Origin: UBA1306 sp964396415
Lineage (GTDB): Bacteria > Spirochaetota > Spirochaetia > Treponematales > Rectinemataceae
Direction of reading: 5' to 3'
Assembly (NCBI GenBank): GCA_964396415.1
Contig: CAYNFM010000025.1
Coordinates: 1-42,876, forward strand
Length of the DNA stretch: 42,876 nt
Shown here: piece after piece, positions 16,047-23,449 of the stretch
How positions within the stretch are numbered: the first letter of the stretch is position 1
How the letters are laid out: every line of letters begins with the position of its first letter
The notes under the pieces: model-generated
The model's database searches: none
The model's input: the letters and a program-made list of their open reading frames with translations, nothing else
What the model was told of the DNA's origin: nothing
Position numbers and translations under genes: made by a program

Positions 16047-16054
16047 AAGTCGAT

Positions 16055-16870
16055 ATGGCCGCGAGAAAGCGAAGCGAAAAGCCCTCAGGATCCAACGCCG
16101 GCACCGTCTTTTGGCTCGCGGTGATCGTCGTAGTCCTTTTCATATTCGCGCTCAATTGGGGCAAGGTACAGGATACCCTGGCGCGCACCAATTTCCACGA
16201 GATAGTGAAGACTCAGTCGGGAGCGGACAAGCCGCCCCCCGCGCCCGAGAAGCCGAAAGCCGAGACGCCAAAAGCCGAGGCGCCAAAGGCGGCAACGCCT
16301 CCTCCCTCGGAGACCCAGCCCGAAGCCCTGCCTCGATTGCCCGAGCCGCCGATGGCGGCAAGGCCCAAGTCCGAGACCGGGCCCGAGGCCACGGTCCCCG
16401 CGACTGGCGTCGACTCGGGCAGGACTCCCGCCGCGGCCCAGGCGCCGAGGCTCCGATCGGCCTCCCTCTTCTTCGTCCGCGTCGACGACGACGGGACCAT
16501 AGTGCGGCAGGAGGTGAAGCGGCCCATAGCGGTCTCGGACTCGCCGCTCATGGATTCCCTCGACGCCCTGCTCAAGGGGCCTTCGGAGGACGAGATACGC
16601 AAGAAGCTCATTTCCCTCGTGCCCGAGGGGACGAAGCTTCTCTCCGCCCAAGTCCGAGGCTCCACGGCCTTCCTCAACTTCAACGAGGCCTTCATGTACA
16701 ACCATTACGGCATCGAGGGCTACGCGGGCCAGCTCAAGCAGATCGTCTATACCGCGACTTCCTTCCCGACGGTACAGGACGTGCAGATTCTCATCGAAGG
16801 CGAGAGGCACGATTACCTCGGCGGCGAAGGTGTCTACATAGGAAGGCCCCTCTCCCGCAACTCGTTCTAG
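16055..16870 (+). CDS. Membrane-anchored GerMN-domain protein
   Basis: A 271-residue protein: short basic N-terminus, one membrane helix (about 17-35, FWLAVIVVVLFIFALNW), a low-complexity linker (about 60-135) with KAETPKAEAPKA repeats, and a C-terminal GerMN domain (about 140-265) marked by LFFVRVDDDGTIVRQEVKRPI, SLDALLKGPSEDE, LISLVPEGTKLLSAQVRGSTAFLNFNEAF and YTATSFPTVQDVQILIEG. GerMN domains (named from the spore protein GerM) occur in many non-sporulating bacteria on the outer face of the membrane, near cell-wall functions. The precise role is unknown. It has its own promoter, separate from the PilZ operon. Confidence 0.85.
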   Translation: MAARKRSEKPSGSNAGTVFWLAVIVVVLFIFALNWGKVQDTLARTNFHEIVKTQSGADKPPPAPEKPKAETPKAEAPKAATPPPSETQPEALPRLPEPPMAARPKSETGPEATVPATGVDSGRTPAAAQAPRLRSASLFFVRVDDDGTIVRQEVKRPIAVSDSPLMDSLDALLKGPSEDEIRKKLISLVPEGTKLLSAQVRGSTAFLNFNEAFMYNHYGIEGYAGQLKQIVYTATSFPTVQDVQILIEGERHDYLGGEGVYIGRPLSRNSF

Positions 16871-16892
16871 TCGACGGCCCGCGAGAAGCGCC

Positions 16893-16921
16893 TTGCCCCT
16901 GTCCTGTCCTCATGCTATCCT
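16893..16921 (+). promoter_or_regulatory. Predicted promoter of the glycine cleavage operon
   Basis: -35 TTGCCC (16893-16898), 17-nt spacer, -10 TATCCT (16916-16921). The transcript should begin near 16928. The -10 lies downstream of the first in-frame ATG (16912-16914), so that ATG would not be in the mRNA. Confidence 0.45.
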
Positions 16922-16928
16922 TTCGGCC

Positions 16929-16951
16929 GAGGCGCCTATCGCCGGCGCCTC
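16929..16951 (+). promoter_or_regulatory. 5'-UTR hairpin before gcvT
   Basis: Perfect 8-bp arms GAGGCGCC (16929-16936) and GGCGCCTC (16944-16951) around a 7-nt loop, at the predicted 5' end of the mRNA. The Shine-Dalgarno GGGGAGG (16954-16960) begins 2 nt after the stem. It is far too small to be a glycine riboswitch; it may stabilise the 5' end or set access to the ribosome-binding site. Confidence 0.4.
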
Positions 16952-16965
16952 GCGGGGAGGTCATC

Positions 16966-18102
16966 CTGTTACAGACCGGGCTTCACGACTGGCACCTCGC
17001 GCGGGGAGCCAAGATGGCCGCCTTCGCCGGCTACGACATGCCCATTTCCTACCCCATGGGCGCGGTCGAGGAGCACCTCCTCTGTCGGCGCTCGGTGGGC
17101 CTCTTCGATATCGACCACATGGGCCAAGTGGAGCTTCGCGGCCCGGGGGCCGACGAGTTCCTTTCCGGGCTCGTGAGCGCGCGCGTGCTGGACATGCCGG
17201 AGGGAGAGGCGCGCTACGCCCTCCTCCTCGACGAAAGCGGCTTCGTCCTCGACGATCTCTTCGTATACAGGCTCCCCGGGAGGTGGTGGATCGTCGTCAA
17301 CGCGTCCAACCGCCGGGCCGATATCGACTGGATGCGCTCTCGCGCGCCCGGGGGCGTGATCGTCGAGGATCGCTCCGACGATACGTATATGATTGCGGTT
17401 CAAGGGCCGAGAGCCGTCGAGCTTCTCGACTCCGTCTCCGATCGGGCCGTCTCAGTCCTCCCGCGCTTCAGCGCCCGAGAGATGAAGATCGGGGGGATCG
17501 AGCTGCTCTTCGGACGGACGGGCTACACCGGGGAGGACGGGGGCGAGCTCTTCTTCCCCGCCGATCGCGCGCTCGAGCTTTGGAGCTCCATCCTCGAGGA
17601 AGGCGAGAAGAGGGGCATCGAAACGGCCCCCGTCGGCTTGGCCGCTCGCGATTCCCTCCGCTTCGAGGCGGGCATGCCCCTCCATGGCCACGAGATAAGC
17701 CCTTCCGTCAATCCTATCGAGGCGGGCCTCAAATGGGCCTGCGACTTCACCAAGGACTTCGTGGGAAGGAAGGCCCTCGAGAGCGTCGTCGCCGCCGGCC
17801 CGGCGAGGCGCCTCGTCGCGCTCGACGTGCGGGGCGGGGTCCCGCGCGAGGGCTACGAGGTCGTCGCGACGGCGAGCGCCGGAACGGCGAGCGCCGGAAT
17901 GGCGAACGTCGTCCCCGGCTCGAAGGTCGGCGTCTGCGTGGCGGGGATGTTCTGTCCCAGCGTCAGGAAGTACGCGGCCAACGCCTTCGTCAGTCCGGAA
18001 TTCTCGAAGCCCGGAACGGCCCTCGCCGTTTCGATACGCGACAAGCCCCGCGACGCCCTCGTCGTCAAGAGACCGCTGTACCTGCCCGCATATCGGAGAT
18101 GA
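16966..18102 (+). CDS. gcvT: Glycine cleavage system T protein (aminomethyltransferase)
   Basis: About 378 residues. Transfers the methylene group from the H-protein aminomethyl-lipoate to tetrahydrofolate, releasing ammonia. Family segments: TGLHDWHLARGAKMAAFAGYDMPISYP at the N-terminus, VGLFDIDHMGQVELRG, DDLFVYRL, NASNRRAD (folate site), AVQGPRA, GRTGYTGEDGGELFF, GLAARDSLRFEAGMPLHGHE, and the final barrel domain. The start is set at CTG 16966, 5 nt after GGGGAGG, because it gives exactly the family's N-terminus and the only upstream ATG (16912) precedes the predicted -10. An annotation restricted to ATG/GTG/TTG would use 16912. A 15-bp in-frame repeat adds TASAG twice near residue 305. Confidence 0.93.
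   Translation: MLQTGLHDWHLARGAKMAAFAGYDMPISYPMGAVEEHLLCRRSVGLFDIDHMGQVELRGPGADEFLSGLVSARVLDMPEGEARYALLLDESGFVLDDLFVYRLPGRWWIVVNASNRRADIDWMRSRAPGGVIVEDRSDDTYMIAVQGPRAVELLDSVSDRAVSVLPRFSAREMKIGGIELLFGRTGYTGEDGGELFFPADRALELWSSILEEGEKRGIETAPVGLAARDSLRFEAGMPLHGHEISPSVNPIEAGLKWACDFTKDFVGRKALESVVAAGPARRLVALDVRGGVPREGYEVVATASAGTASAGMANVVPGSKVGVCVAGMFCPSVRKYAANAFVSPEFSKPGTALAVSIRDKPRDALVVKRPLYLPAYRR
17869..17898 (+). repeat. 15-bp in-frame tandem repeat inside gcvT
   Basis: Two perfect copies of a 15-base unit (17869-17883 and 17884-17898) followed by a decayed third. They encode TASAG-TASAG in a surface turn of the C-terminal domain where the family usually has a short loop. Confidence 0.7.
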
Positions 18103-18122
18103 AGCCAACGAAGGAGAAGCGC

Positions 18123-18506
18123 ATGAAGATCGATCCCGAGTGCCGCTATAGGAGCACGCACGAGTACGCCCGGAAGGATGGAAGCGAAATCGTCGTCGGC
18201 ATATCCGACCACGCCCAGGAAGCCCTGGGCGACATCGTCTTCGTCGAAATGGTCGAGGTCGGCAAGACGGTCGCCCAAGGAGAGGCCATCGGAGTCGTCG
18301 AATCGGTCAAGGCCGCCAGCGACATTTACGCTCCCATGTCCGGCACGATCAAGGCCTTGAATACGGCTCTCCAGGGCGATCCCTCCCTCGTGAACAAGGA
18401 CTGCTACGGCGCGGGCTGGCTCTTGCGGATGTCCCCATCGAAGCCGGCCGAATGGGAAGGCCTCCTCGATCCGACGGCCTACGAAAAAGAAACCGGCAAG
18501 GACTGA
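18123..18506 (+). CDS. gcvH: Glycine cleavage system H protein
   Basis: A 127-residue lipoyl carrier that shuttles the aminomethyl group between P, T and L proteins. The lipoylation site is K63 in VVESVKAASDIYAP, with the flanking hairpin folds YRSTHEYARKDGSEIVVGISDHAQEALGDIVFVE and PMSGTIKALN and the family's C-terminal GAGWLLRM. ATG 18123 has AAGGAG about 7 nt upstream; it starts 20 bp after the gcvT stop. The second gene of the gcvT-H-PA-PB operon. Confidence 0.97.
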   Translation: MKIDPECRYRSTHEYARKDGSEIVVGISDHAQEALGDIVFVEMVEVGKTVAQGEAIGVVESVKAASDIYAPMSGTIKALNTALQGDPSLVNKDCYGAGWLLRMSPSKPAEWEGLLDPTAYEKETGKD

Positions 18507-18508
18507 TC

Positions 18509-19843
18509 ATGCCTTACATCGCGGCGACCGACGCCGACCGCGCGGCCATGCTCGAGCGCATCGGAGCCGCGGACGTCGAGGAATTGTTCTCCGATATCCC
18601 CTCCTCCGCGCGCTTCCCGGTCCTCGACCTGCCGCCCCCCCTTTCCGAGATGGAGGCGATGCGCGAGATCGAAGCCTTGGCCGCCAGGAACCTCTCGGCC
18701 TCGAGCTCGGCGTGGTTCCTCGGCGCGGGCGCCTATTACCATTTCATCCCCGCCGTCGTGCCGGCGATAGCCTCGCGCGGAGAGTTCCTCTCCGCGTACA
18801 CGCCCTACCAGCCCGAGGTCTCGCAGGGGACGCTCCAGGCGATCTTCGAGTACCAGAGCATGGCCGCCGCCCTCCTGGGCATGGACGTGGTCAACGCCTC
18901 GCACTACGACGGGGCGACGGCCCTGGCCGAGGCCCTGCTCATGGCCTACAACGCGGCCGGGGGAGCGGGAACGCGCGACAGAGTCGTCCTCTGCGCGGAT
19001 ATCCATCCCGAGTACAAGGAGGTCATCCGCTCCTACCTCTCCGCCTATTCCGCGCGCGTCGATGAAATCGACCTCCCCCCCGAAGGCGCCGCCGCCCTGG
19101 CCGACGCCTCGACCTTCTGCGTCGTCGCTCCCTACCCGGGCTTTTCGGGAGCGATAGGCGACCTGGCCGCCGCAGCGGCGGCGACCCATGCGGCGGGCGC
19201 CCTCCTCGTCGTCCAGGCCGACCCGATCATGTGCGGGCTCTTGAAGAGCCCGGGCGAGCTCGGAGCGGACATCGTCGCCGCCGAAGGCCAGGCCCTCGGC
19301 AACCCGATGTGCTTCGGCGGTCCCTTCCTCGGCATGATGGGCGCGAAGGCCGGCCTCGTCCGCAAGCTGCCGGGCCGCCTCGTCGGCCAGGCCAAGGACG
19401 CGGCAGGCCGGCGGGGCTTCGTCCTGACGCTGACCGCCCGCGAACAGCACATCAGGCGCGAGAAGGCGGTCTCCAACATCTGCTCCAACCAGGGCCTGGC
19501 GATGCTGCAGGCCTGCGTCTACCTCGCGGCGATGGGCCGCTCGGGCCTCCGCGCCGTCGCCGAGCTCTGCTGGAACAAGTCTCATTACGCCGCCTCCCTG
19601 ATAGCCGGGATCCCCGGCTTCGCCGTCCGGGCCGACCGCTTCTTCAAGGAGTTCCTCGTGGAGACGCCGATCCCGGCCGAGGACCTCGCGGCGAAGCTGT
19701 CGCGACGCGGCGTCGTGCCGGGGCTCCCCCTGTCCCGCTATTATCCCGAGCGGAAGCGCGAGCTTCTCGTCTGCGTCACCGAGATGTGCACGCGAGGACA
19801 GATCGAGCTCCTCGCGGCGTCGCTCGAGGAGGCCTCGAGATGA
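18509..19843 (+). CDS. gcvPA: Glycine dehydrogenase (decarboxylating) subunit 1
   Basis: A 444-residue alpha subunit of the split P protein; with subunit 2 it decarboxylates glycine and passes the remaining group to GcvH. Family marks: the N-terminal MPYIAATDADRAAMLERIG, FLGAGAYYHFIPAVVPAI, AYTPYQPEVSQGTLQAIFEYQS, NASHYDGATALAEA, GQALGNPMCFGGPFLG, and GRRGFVLTLTAREQHIRREKAVSNICSNQGL. The PLP lysine is in the other subunit, as expected. The ATG comes 2 bp after gcvH and the TGA overlaps the gcvPB ATG (ATGA), which suits equal production of the two subunits. Confidence 0.97.
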   Translation: MPYIAATDADRAAMLERIGAADVEELFSDIPSSARFPVLDLPPPLSEMEAMREIEALAARNLSASSSAWFLGAGAYYHFIPAVVPAIASRGEFLSAYTPYQPEVSQGTLQAIFEYQSMAAALLGMDVVNASHYDGATALAEALLMAYNAAGGAGTRDRVVLCADIHPEYKEVIRSYLSAYSARVDEIDLPPEGAAALADASTFCVVAPYPGFSGAIGDLAAAAAATHAAGALLVVQADPIMCGLLKSPGELGADIVAAEGQALGNPMCFGGPFLGMMGAKAGLVRKLPGRLVGQAKDAAGRRGFVLTLTAREQHIRREKAVSNICSNQGLAMLQACVYLAAMGRSGLRAVAELCWNKSHYAASLIAGIPGFAVRADRFFKEFLVETPIPAEDLAAKLSRRGVVPGLPLSRYYPERKRELLVCVTEMCTRGQIELLAASLEEASR

Positions 19844-21285
19844 ACCTGAAGGCGGAGCCCCTCCTCTTCGAGCTCTCGTCGCCCGGGCGCAGATGCGCCT
19901 CCCTGCCCTCGTGCGACGTGCCGCCGACGCCCCTTCCGGAGGAGCTCGCCAGGGCCGGCCTCGACCTCCCCGAGCTGGACGAGCTCGGCCTCGTGAGGCA
20001 TTTCACGCGCCTGTCCCAGAAGAACTTCTCGATCGACACGGAGTTCTACCCGCTCGGCTCCTGCACGATGAAATACAATCCCAAGGTCGACGAGCAGGCA
20101 GCCTCGCTGCCGGGTTGGCGGAACATCCACCCCCTCGCCGGCGAGGAGTTCAGCCAGGGCGCCCTCGAGCTGATCCATTCGCTGCAAAAGTGGATGTGCG
20201 AGATCGGCGGCTTCGCGGCCGGCAGCCTCCAGCCCGCGGCCGGCGCCCAAGGAGAGCTCGCGGGGGTATTGATCATCCGCGCCTACCACTCGGCGAGGGC
20301 CGACGGCAGGCGGCGCGTGGTCCTCGTGCCCGATTCCGCCCATGGCACCAACCCCGCCACCTGCTCGATGGCCGGATTCGCGACCAAGACCCTGCCATCG
20401 GACGCCGAGGGCGGCGTCGACATGAACGCGCTCCGGGCGGCCCTGGACGGCGCCTCGGGCGCGGAAGTCGCCGGGATCATGATAACCAATCCCAACACCC
20501 TCGGCCTCTTCGACCCCAACATCGAGGAGATCTCCCGCCTCGTGCACGAAGCGGGCGGCCTCGTCTACGGCGACGGGGCCAACATGAACGCCCTCGCCGG
20601 CGTCCTCAAGCCCGCCTCGGTCGGCATCGACGTCATGCACTACAACCTGCACAAGACCTTCTCGACGCCGCACGGCGGCGGCGGTCCGGGAGCCGGCTTC
20701 GTGGGAGCGCGAGCCGACCTCGCCGATTTCCTCCCCGGTCCGATAGCGGTAAGAGCCGATGGCGCCTATCGCCTCGCCATGCCGGCGCGGTCGATCGGAC
20801 GGATGAAGGCCTTCTACGGGAATTTCGGCATCCTGGTGCGAGCCTACGTCTACCTGCGCATGCTCGGCGCGCCGGGACTCCGCCGCGTCGCCGAGACGGC
20901 CGTGCTCAACGCGAACTACCTCAAGGCCCTCATCGAGGGCGCGTACCGGATCAAGTACCCGCGGCGCTGCATGCACGAGTTCGTGGCCCAGGGGGACCTC
21001 GCCGAGGGTATCCATACCCTCGACGTAGCCAAGCGCCTCATCGACTACGGCTTCCATCCGCCGACCATCTACTTCCCGCTCATCGTTCCCGAGGCCCTCA
21101 TGATAGAGCCTACGGAGACCGAGGCGAAGGAGACCCTGGACGAGTTCGCCGCCGTCCTCCTCAAGATCGCCGAGGAGGCGAGGACCGAGCCCTCGCTGCT
21201 GACTTCCGCGCCCGCGACCACGCCGGTCGGACGCCTCGACGAGGTGTCGGCGGCGCGCAACCCGACGCTGTGCTATAGGGGTTGA
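19840..21285 (+). CDS. gcvPB: Glycine dehydrogenase (decarboxylating) subunit 2
   Basis: A 481-residue beta subunit of the split P protein. The Schiff-base lysine is K272 in HYNLHKTFSTPHGGGGPGAG. Other marks: FYPLGSCTMKYNP (residues 69-81), LQPAAGAQGELAGVLIIRAYH, PDSAHGTNPATCSMAGF, MITNPNTLGLFD, and the end EPTETEAKETLDEF. It is the last gene of the operon; no dihydrolipoamide dehydrogenase (L protein) gene is near, so that subunit must be encoded elsewhere. A GC-rich hairpin follows 6 bp after the stop. Confidence 0.97.
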   Translation: MNLKAEPLLFELSSPGRRCASLPSCDVPPTPLPEELARAGLDLPELDELGLVRHFTRLSQKNFSIDTEFYPLGSCTMKYNPKVDEQAASLPGWRNIHPLAGEEFSQGALELIHSLQKWMCEIGGFAAGSLQPAAGAQGELAGVLIIRAYHSARADGRRRVVLVPDSAHGTNPATCSMAGFATKTLPSDAEGGVDMNALRAALDGASGAEVAGIMITNPNTLGLFDPNIEEISRLVHEAGGLVYGDGANMNALAGVLKPASVGIDVMHYNLHKTFSTPHGGGGPGAGFVGARADLADFLPGPIAVRADGAYRLAMPARSIGRMKAFYGNFGILVRAYVYLRMLGAPGLRRVAETAVLNANYLKALIEGAYRIKYPRRCMHEFVAQGDLAEGIHTLDVAKRLIDYGFHPPTIYFPLIVPEALMIEPTETEAKETLDEFAAVLLKIAEEARTEPSLLTSAPATTPVGRLDEVSAARNPTLCYRG

Positions 21286-21291
21286 GGGTCG

Positions 21292-21310
21292 GGCCGCCCG
21301 CCGGGCGGCC
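21292..21310 (+). terminator. GC-rich hairpin after the gcv operon
   Basis: Eight perfect base pairs (GGCCGCCC with GGGCGGCC) and a 3-nt loop directly after the gcvPB stop. There is no T-run after it, so it may pause rather than end transcription on its own. Confidence 0.5.
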
Positions 21311-21320
21311 GCGACTCGAC

Positions 21321-21349
21321 TTGCGGCCGCCGACGGCGGGGGCTAGAAT
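21321..21349 (+). promoter_or_regulatory. Predicted leaderless promoter of the chemoreceptor gene
   Basis: -35 TTGCGG (21321-21326), 17-nt spacer, -10 TAGAAT (21344-21349), then 6 nt to ATG 21356. No Shine-Dalgarno. Confidence 0.5.
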
Positions 21350-21355
21350 CGGCGC

Positions 21356-23449
21356 ATGAGTAAACGTCGCGTCCCCCTCGCCCTTCGCATGACCCTCTTC
21401 ATTTCAGCCATGGTCTTCGTTCTCCTGGCCGCGACGCTGCTGATAACCGGCTCGCGGCTGCGGGACAGCCTCGACGCTATTATCCTCAAGGATAACATCG
21501 AGATCACTCGCAGCCGCGCGGACGAGGTGGGGAGGATCATCGAAAAGCTGCGATGGCAGCTGCGGATGATTTCGCTCAGGCCCGAGCTGCTCGCGAAGGA
21601 TAGGAACGCGTCCTCGGCGGCCATCTATTCCCTCAAGGACTCGGCGTCCTTCGAGGTTCTCGGCATACTCCTCGCCTGGCCAGACGGCAGCTATATCAGC
21701 TCGGCCGGCGCCCGCGGCAATATCTCGGATCGCGCCTATTTCCGAACCGTCATGTCGGGCGACTCCGATTTCGTCGTAAGCGAGCCCGTCATATCCAAGT
21801 CGCTCGGGATCTATCAGATCGTCTTCGCCCAGGCGGTCAAGGCGTCGGACGGATCGGTCGCGGCCATGGTCGCCTTCCAGGTCAAGCTCCCGACGTTCTC
21901 GGAGATCACCGCCACGATGAAGGCGGGCAGGACGGGCTATGGCTGGATGGTCGACGGGGGGGGCGACGTGATAGCCTTCCCGACGGAAAAGGCCATCATG
22001 ACCCTGAATGTCGCCGATGCCGACAAACTCGGCTACAAGGGCATGGACGCCTTCGGCAAGAGGATGCTCAAGTCGGCCTCGGGCACGGGATCCTGGCGAA
22101 TGCCCGACGGCGCCGCGTATACGTCCTTCTTCTCCTCCATCCCCAACAGCCCCGGATGGAGACTGGCCGTCAGCCTGCCGACGGGGGAGATAGCGGAATC
22201 GACGAACGCCATCCTGATCATCCTATCGATCGTCTTCGCGGCGGGAATGCTGATCGCCATCGCGGCCTCGGCCCTGCTCGCCCGCTTCATCGTCGTCCCG
22301 ATCAGGCAGGCGGCCGCCGGCTTCCGAGACCTGGCCGCGGGCGAGGCCGACCTCCGCAGGAACATAGAGATCGATCGATCCGACGAGATAGGCGATCTCG
22401 CGCTGGAGTTCAACGCCTTCCTCGCCAAGCTCAGGGAGATCGTGACGAGCCTCAAGGCGGCTCAGGGCGGGCTCGGTTCCATCGGATCCGAGCTCGGAGG
22501 CTCGGTCACGGAAACGGCGAGCGCGATCGCGCAGATCTCGGGGGCGGTAGAGTCGGTGCGCGGGAAAGTCGGGCAGCAGTCCGCCAGCGTCGAGCAGTCC
22601 TCGAGCGCGGTCGAGCAGATCGCCAAGAACATCGACGGACTGGGGCGCCTCATCCAGGATCAGGCGGCGAGCGTGACCGAGGCCTCCGCGGCGATCGAGG
22701 AGATGGTGGGCAACATCGCCTCCGTCTCGAGGTCGATGGACGCGATGGCCAGGCAATTCGAGGCCCTCCTCGAGGCCTCCCGGTCGGGCAAGGAAATGCA
22801 GGCGGCGGTCGGCGAGCGCATCGCCCAGATCGCCGATCGCTCGCGCGCCCTCCTCGAGGCCAACGACGTGATAGCGGCCATCGCGTCCCAGACCAACCTT
22901 CTCGCGATGAACGCGGCGATCGAGGCGGCGCACGCGGGGGAGGCGGGCAAGGGATTCTCGGTAGTCGCCGACGAGATCCGCCGCCTCTCCGAGACGGCCG
23001 CCGAGCAGTCCGATACCATCGGCAGGGACCTGTCGAGCGTCCAGACGGCCATTCGCGACGTGGTGGGCTCCTCGAGCGAATCGGAAGCGGCCTTCGACGG
23101 CGTCGCTTCGCGGATAACGGAGACCGAGCGCCTCGTCCGCGAGATGCGGGACGCCCTCGGCGAGCAGAGCGAGGGAGGCGCCCAGGTGCTCGAGGCGCTG
23201 AAGTCGGTGAACGAGATAACCTCGCAAGTACGGGGGAGCTCGTCCGAGATGGGCGAGGGGAACAGGACCATCCTGGGAGAGATGGGGAGCCTCCGCTCCT
23301 CGAGCCTCGAGATCAGGTCGAGCATGGACGAGCTGTCGAGGGGCGCCGACCATATCTCGAAGAGCGCCAAGCGCGTCTCCGAGATGGCCGAATCGACGCG
23401 AGCCACCATCGAAGGCATGGACGCCGCCATAGGGCGGTTCAAGGTCTAG
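21356..23449 (+). CDS. Methyl-accepting chemotaxis protein with periplasmic Cache sensor
   Basis: A 697-residue transmembrane chemoreceptor. Membrane helix 1 at about 13-31, periplasmic double-Cache-like domain at 35-275 (YLxxWPDGSYISSAG..., RAYFRTVMSG, SEPVISKSLGIYQIVFAQAV, GYGWMVDGGGDVIAFP), membrane helix 2 at about 284-309, HAMP at 310-363, and the cytoplasmic signalling coiled coil at 380-690. The hairpin tip that binds CheA/CheW is at about 508-540 (IASQTNLLAMNAAIEAAHAGEAGKGFSVVADEIRRL). The ligand is unknown; Cache domains usually bind small metabolites. Its TAG shares four bases with the stop of the convergent transporter gene. Confidence 0.95.
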   Translation: MSKRRVPLALRMTLFISAMVFVLLAATLLITGSRLRDSLDAIILKDNIEITRSRADEVGRIIEKLRWQLRMISLRPELLAKDRNASSAAIYSLKDSASFEVLGILLAWPDGSYISSAGARGNISDRAYFRTVMSGDSDFVVSEPVISKSLGIYQIVFAQAVKASDGSVAAMVAFQVKLPTFSEITATMKAGRTGYGWMVDGGGDVIAFPTEKAIMTLNVADADKLGYKGMDAFGKRMLKSASGTGSWRMPDGAAYTSFFSSIPNSPGWRLAVSLPTGEIAESTNAILIILSIVFAAGMLIAIAASALLARFIVVPIRQAAAGFRDLAAGEADLRRNIEIDRSDEIGDLALEFNAFLAKLREIVTSLKAAQGGLGSIGSELGGSVTETASAIAQISGAVESVRGKVGQQSASVEQSSSAVEQIAKNIDGLGRLIQDQAASVTEASAAIEEMVGNIASVSRSMDAMARQFEALLEASRSGKEMQAAVGERIAQIADRSRALLEANDVIAAIASQTNLLAMNAAIEAAHAGEAGKGFSVVADEIRRLSETAAEQSDTIGRDLSSVQTAIRDVVGSSSESEAAFDGVASRITETERLVREMRDALGEQSEGGAQVLEALKSVNEITSQVRGSSSEMGEGNRTILGEMGSLRSSSLEIRSSMDELSRGADHISKSAKRVSEMAESTRATIEGMDAAIGRFKV

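Noticed and set aside
16912..16965. ATG 16912 as the gcvT start
   Set aside because: It precedes the predicted -10 box (16916-16921), has no ribosome-binding site, and encodes an Arg/Pro-rich stretch absent from GcvT proteins.
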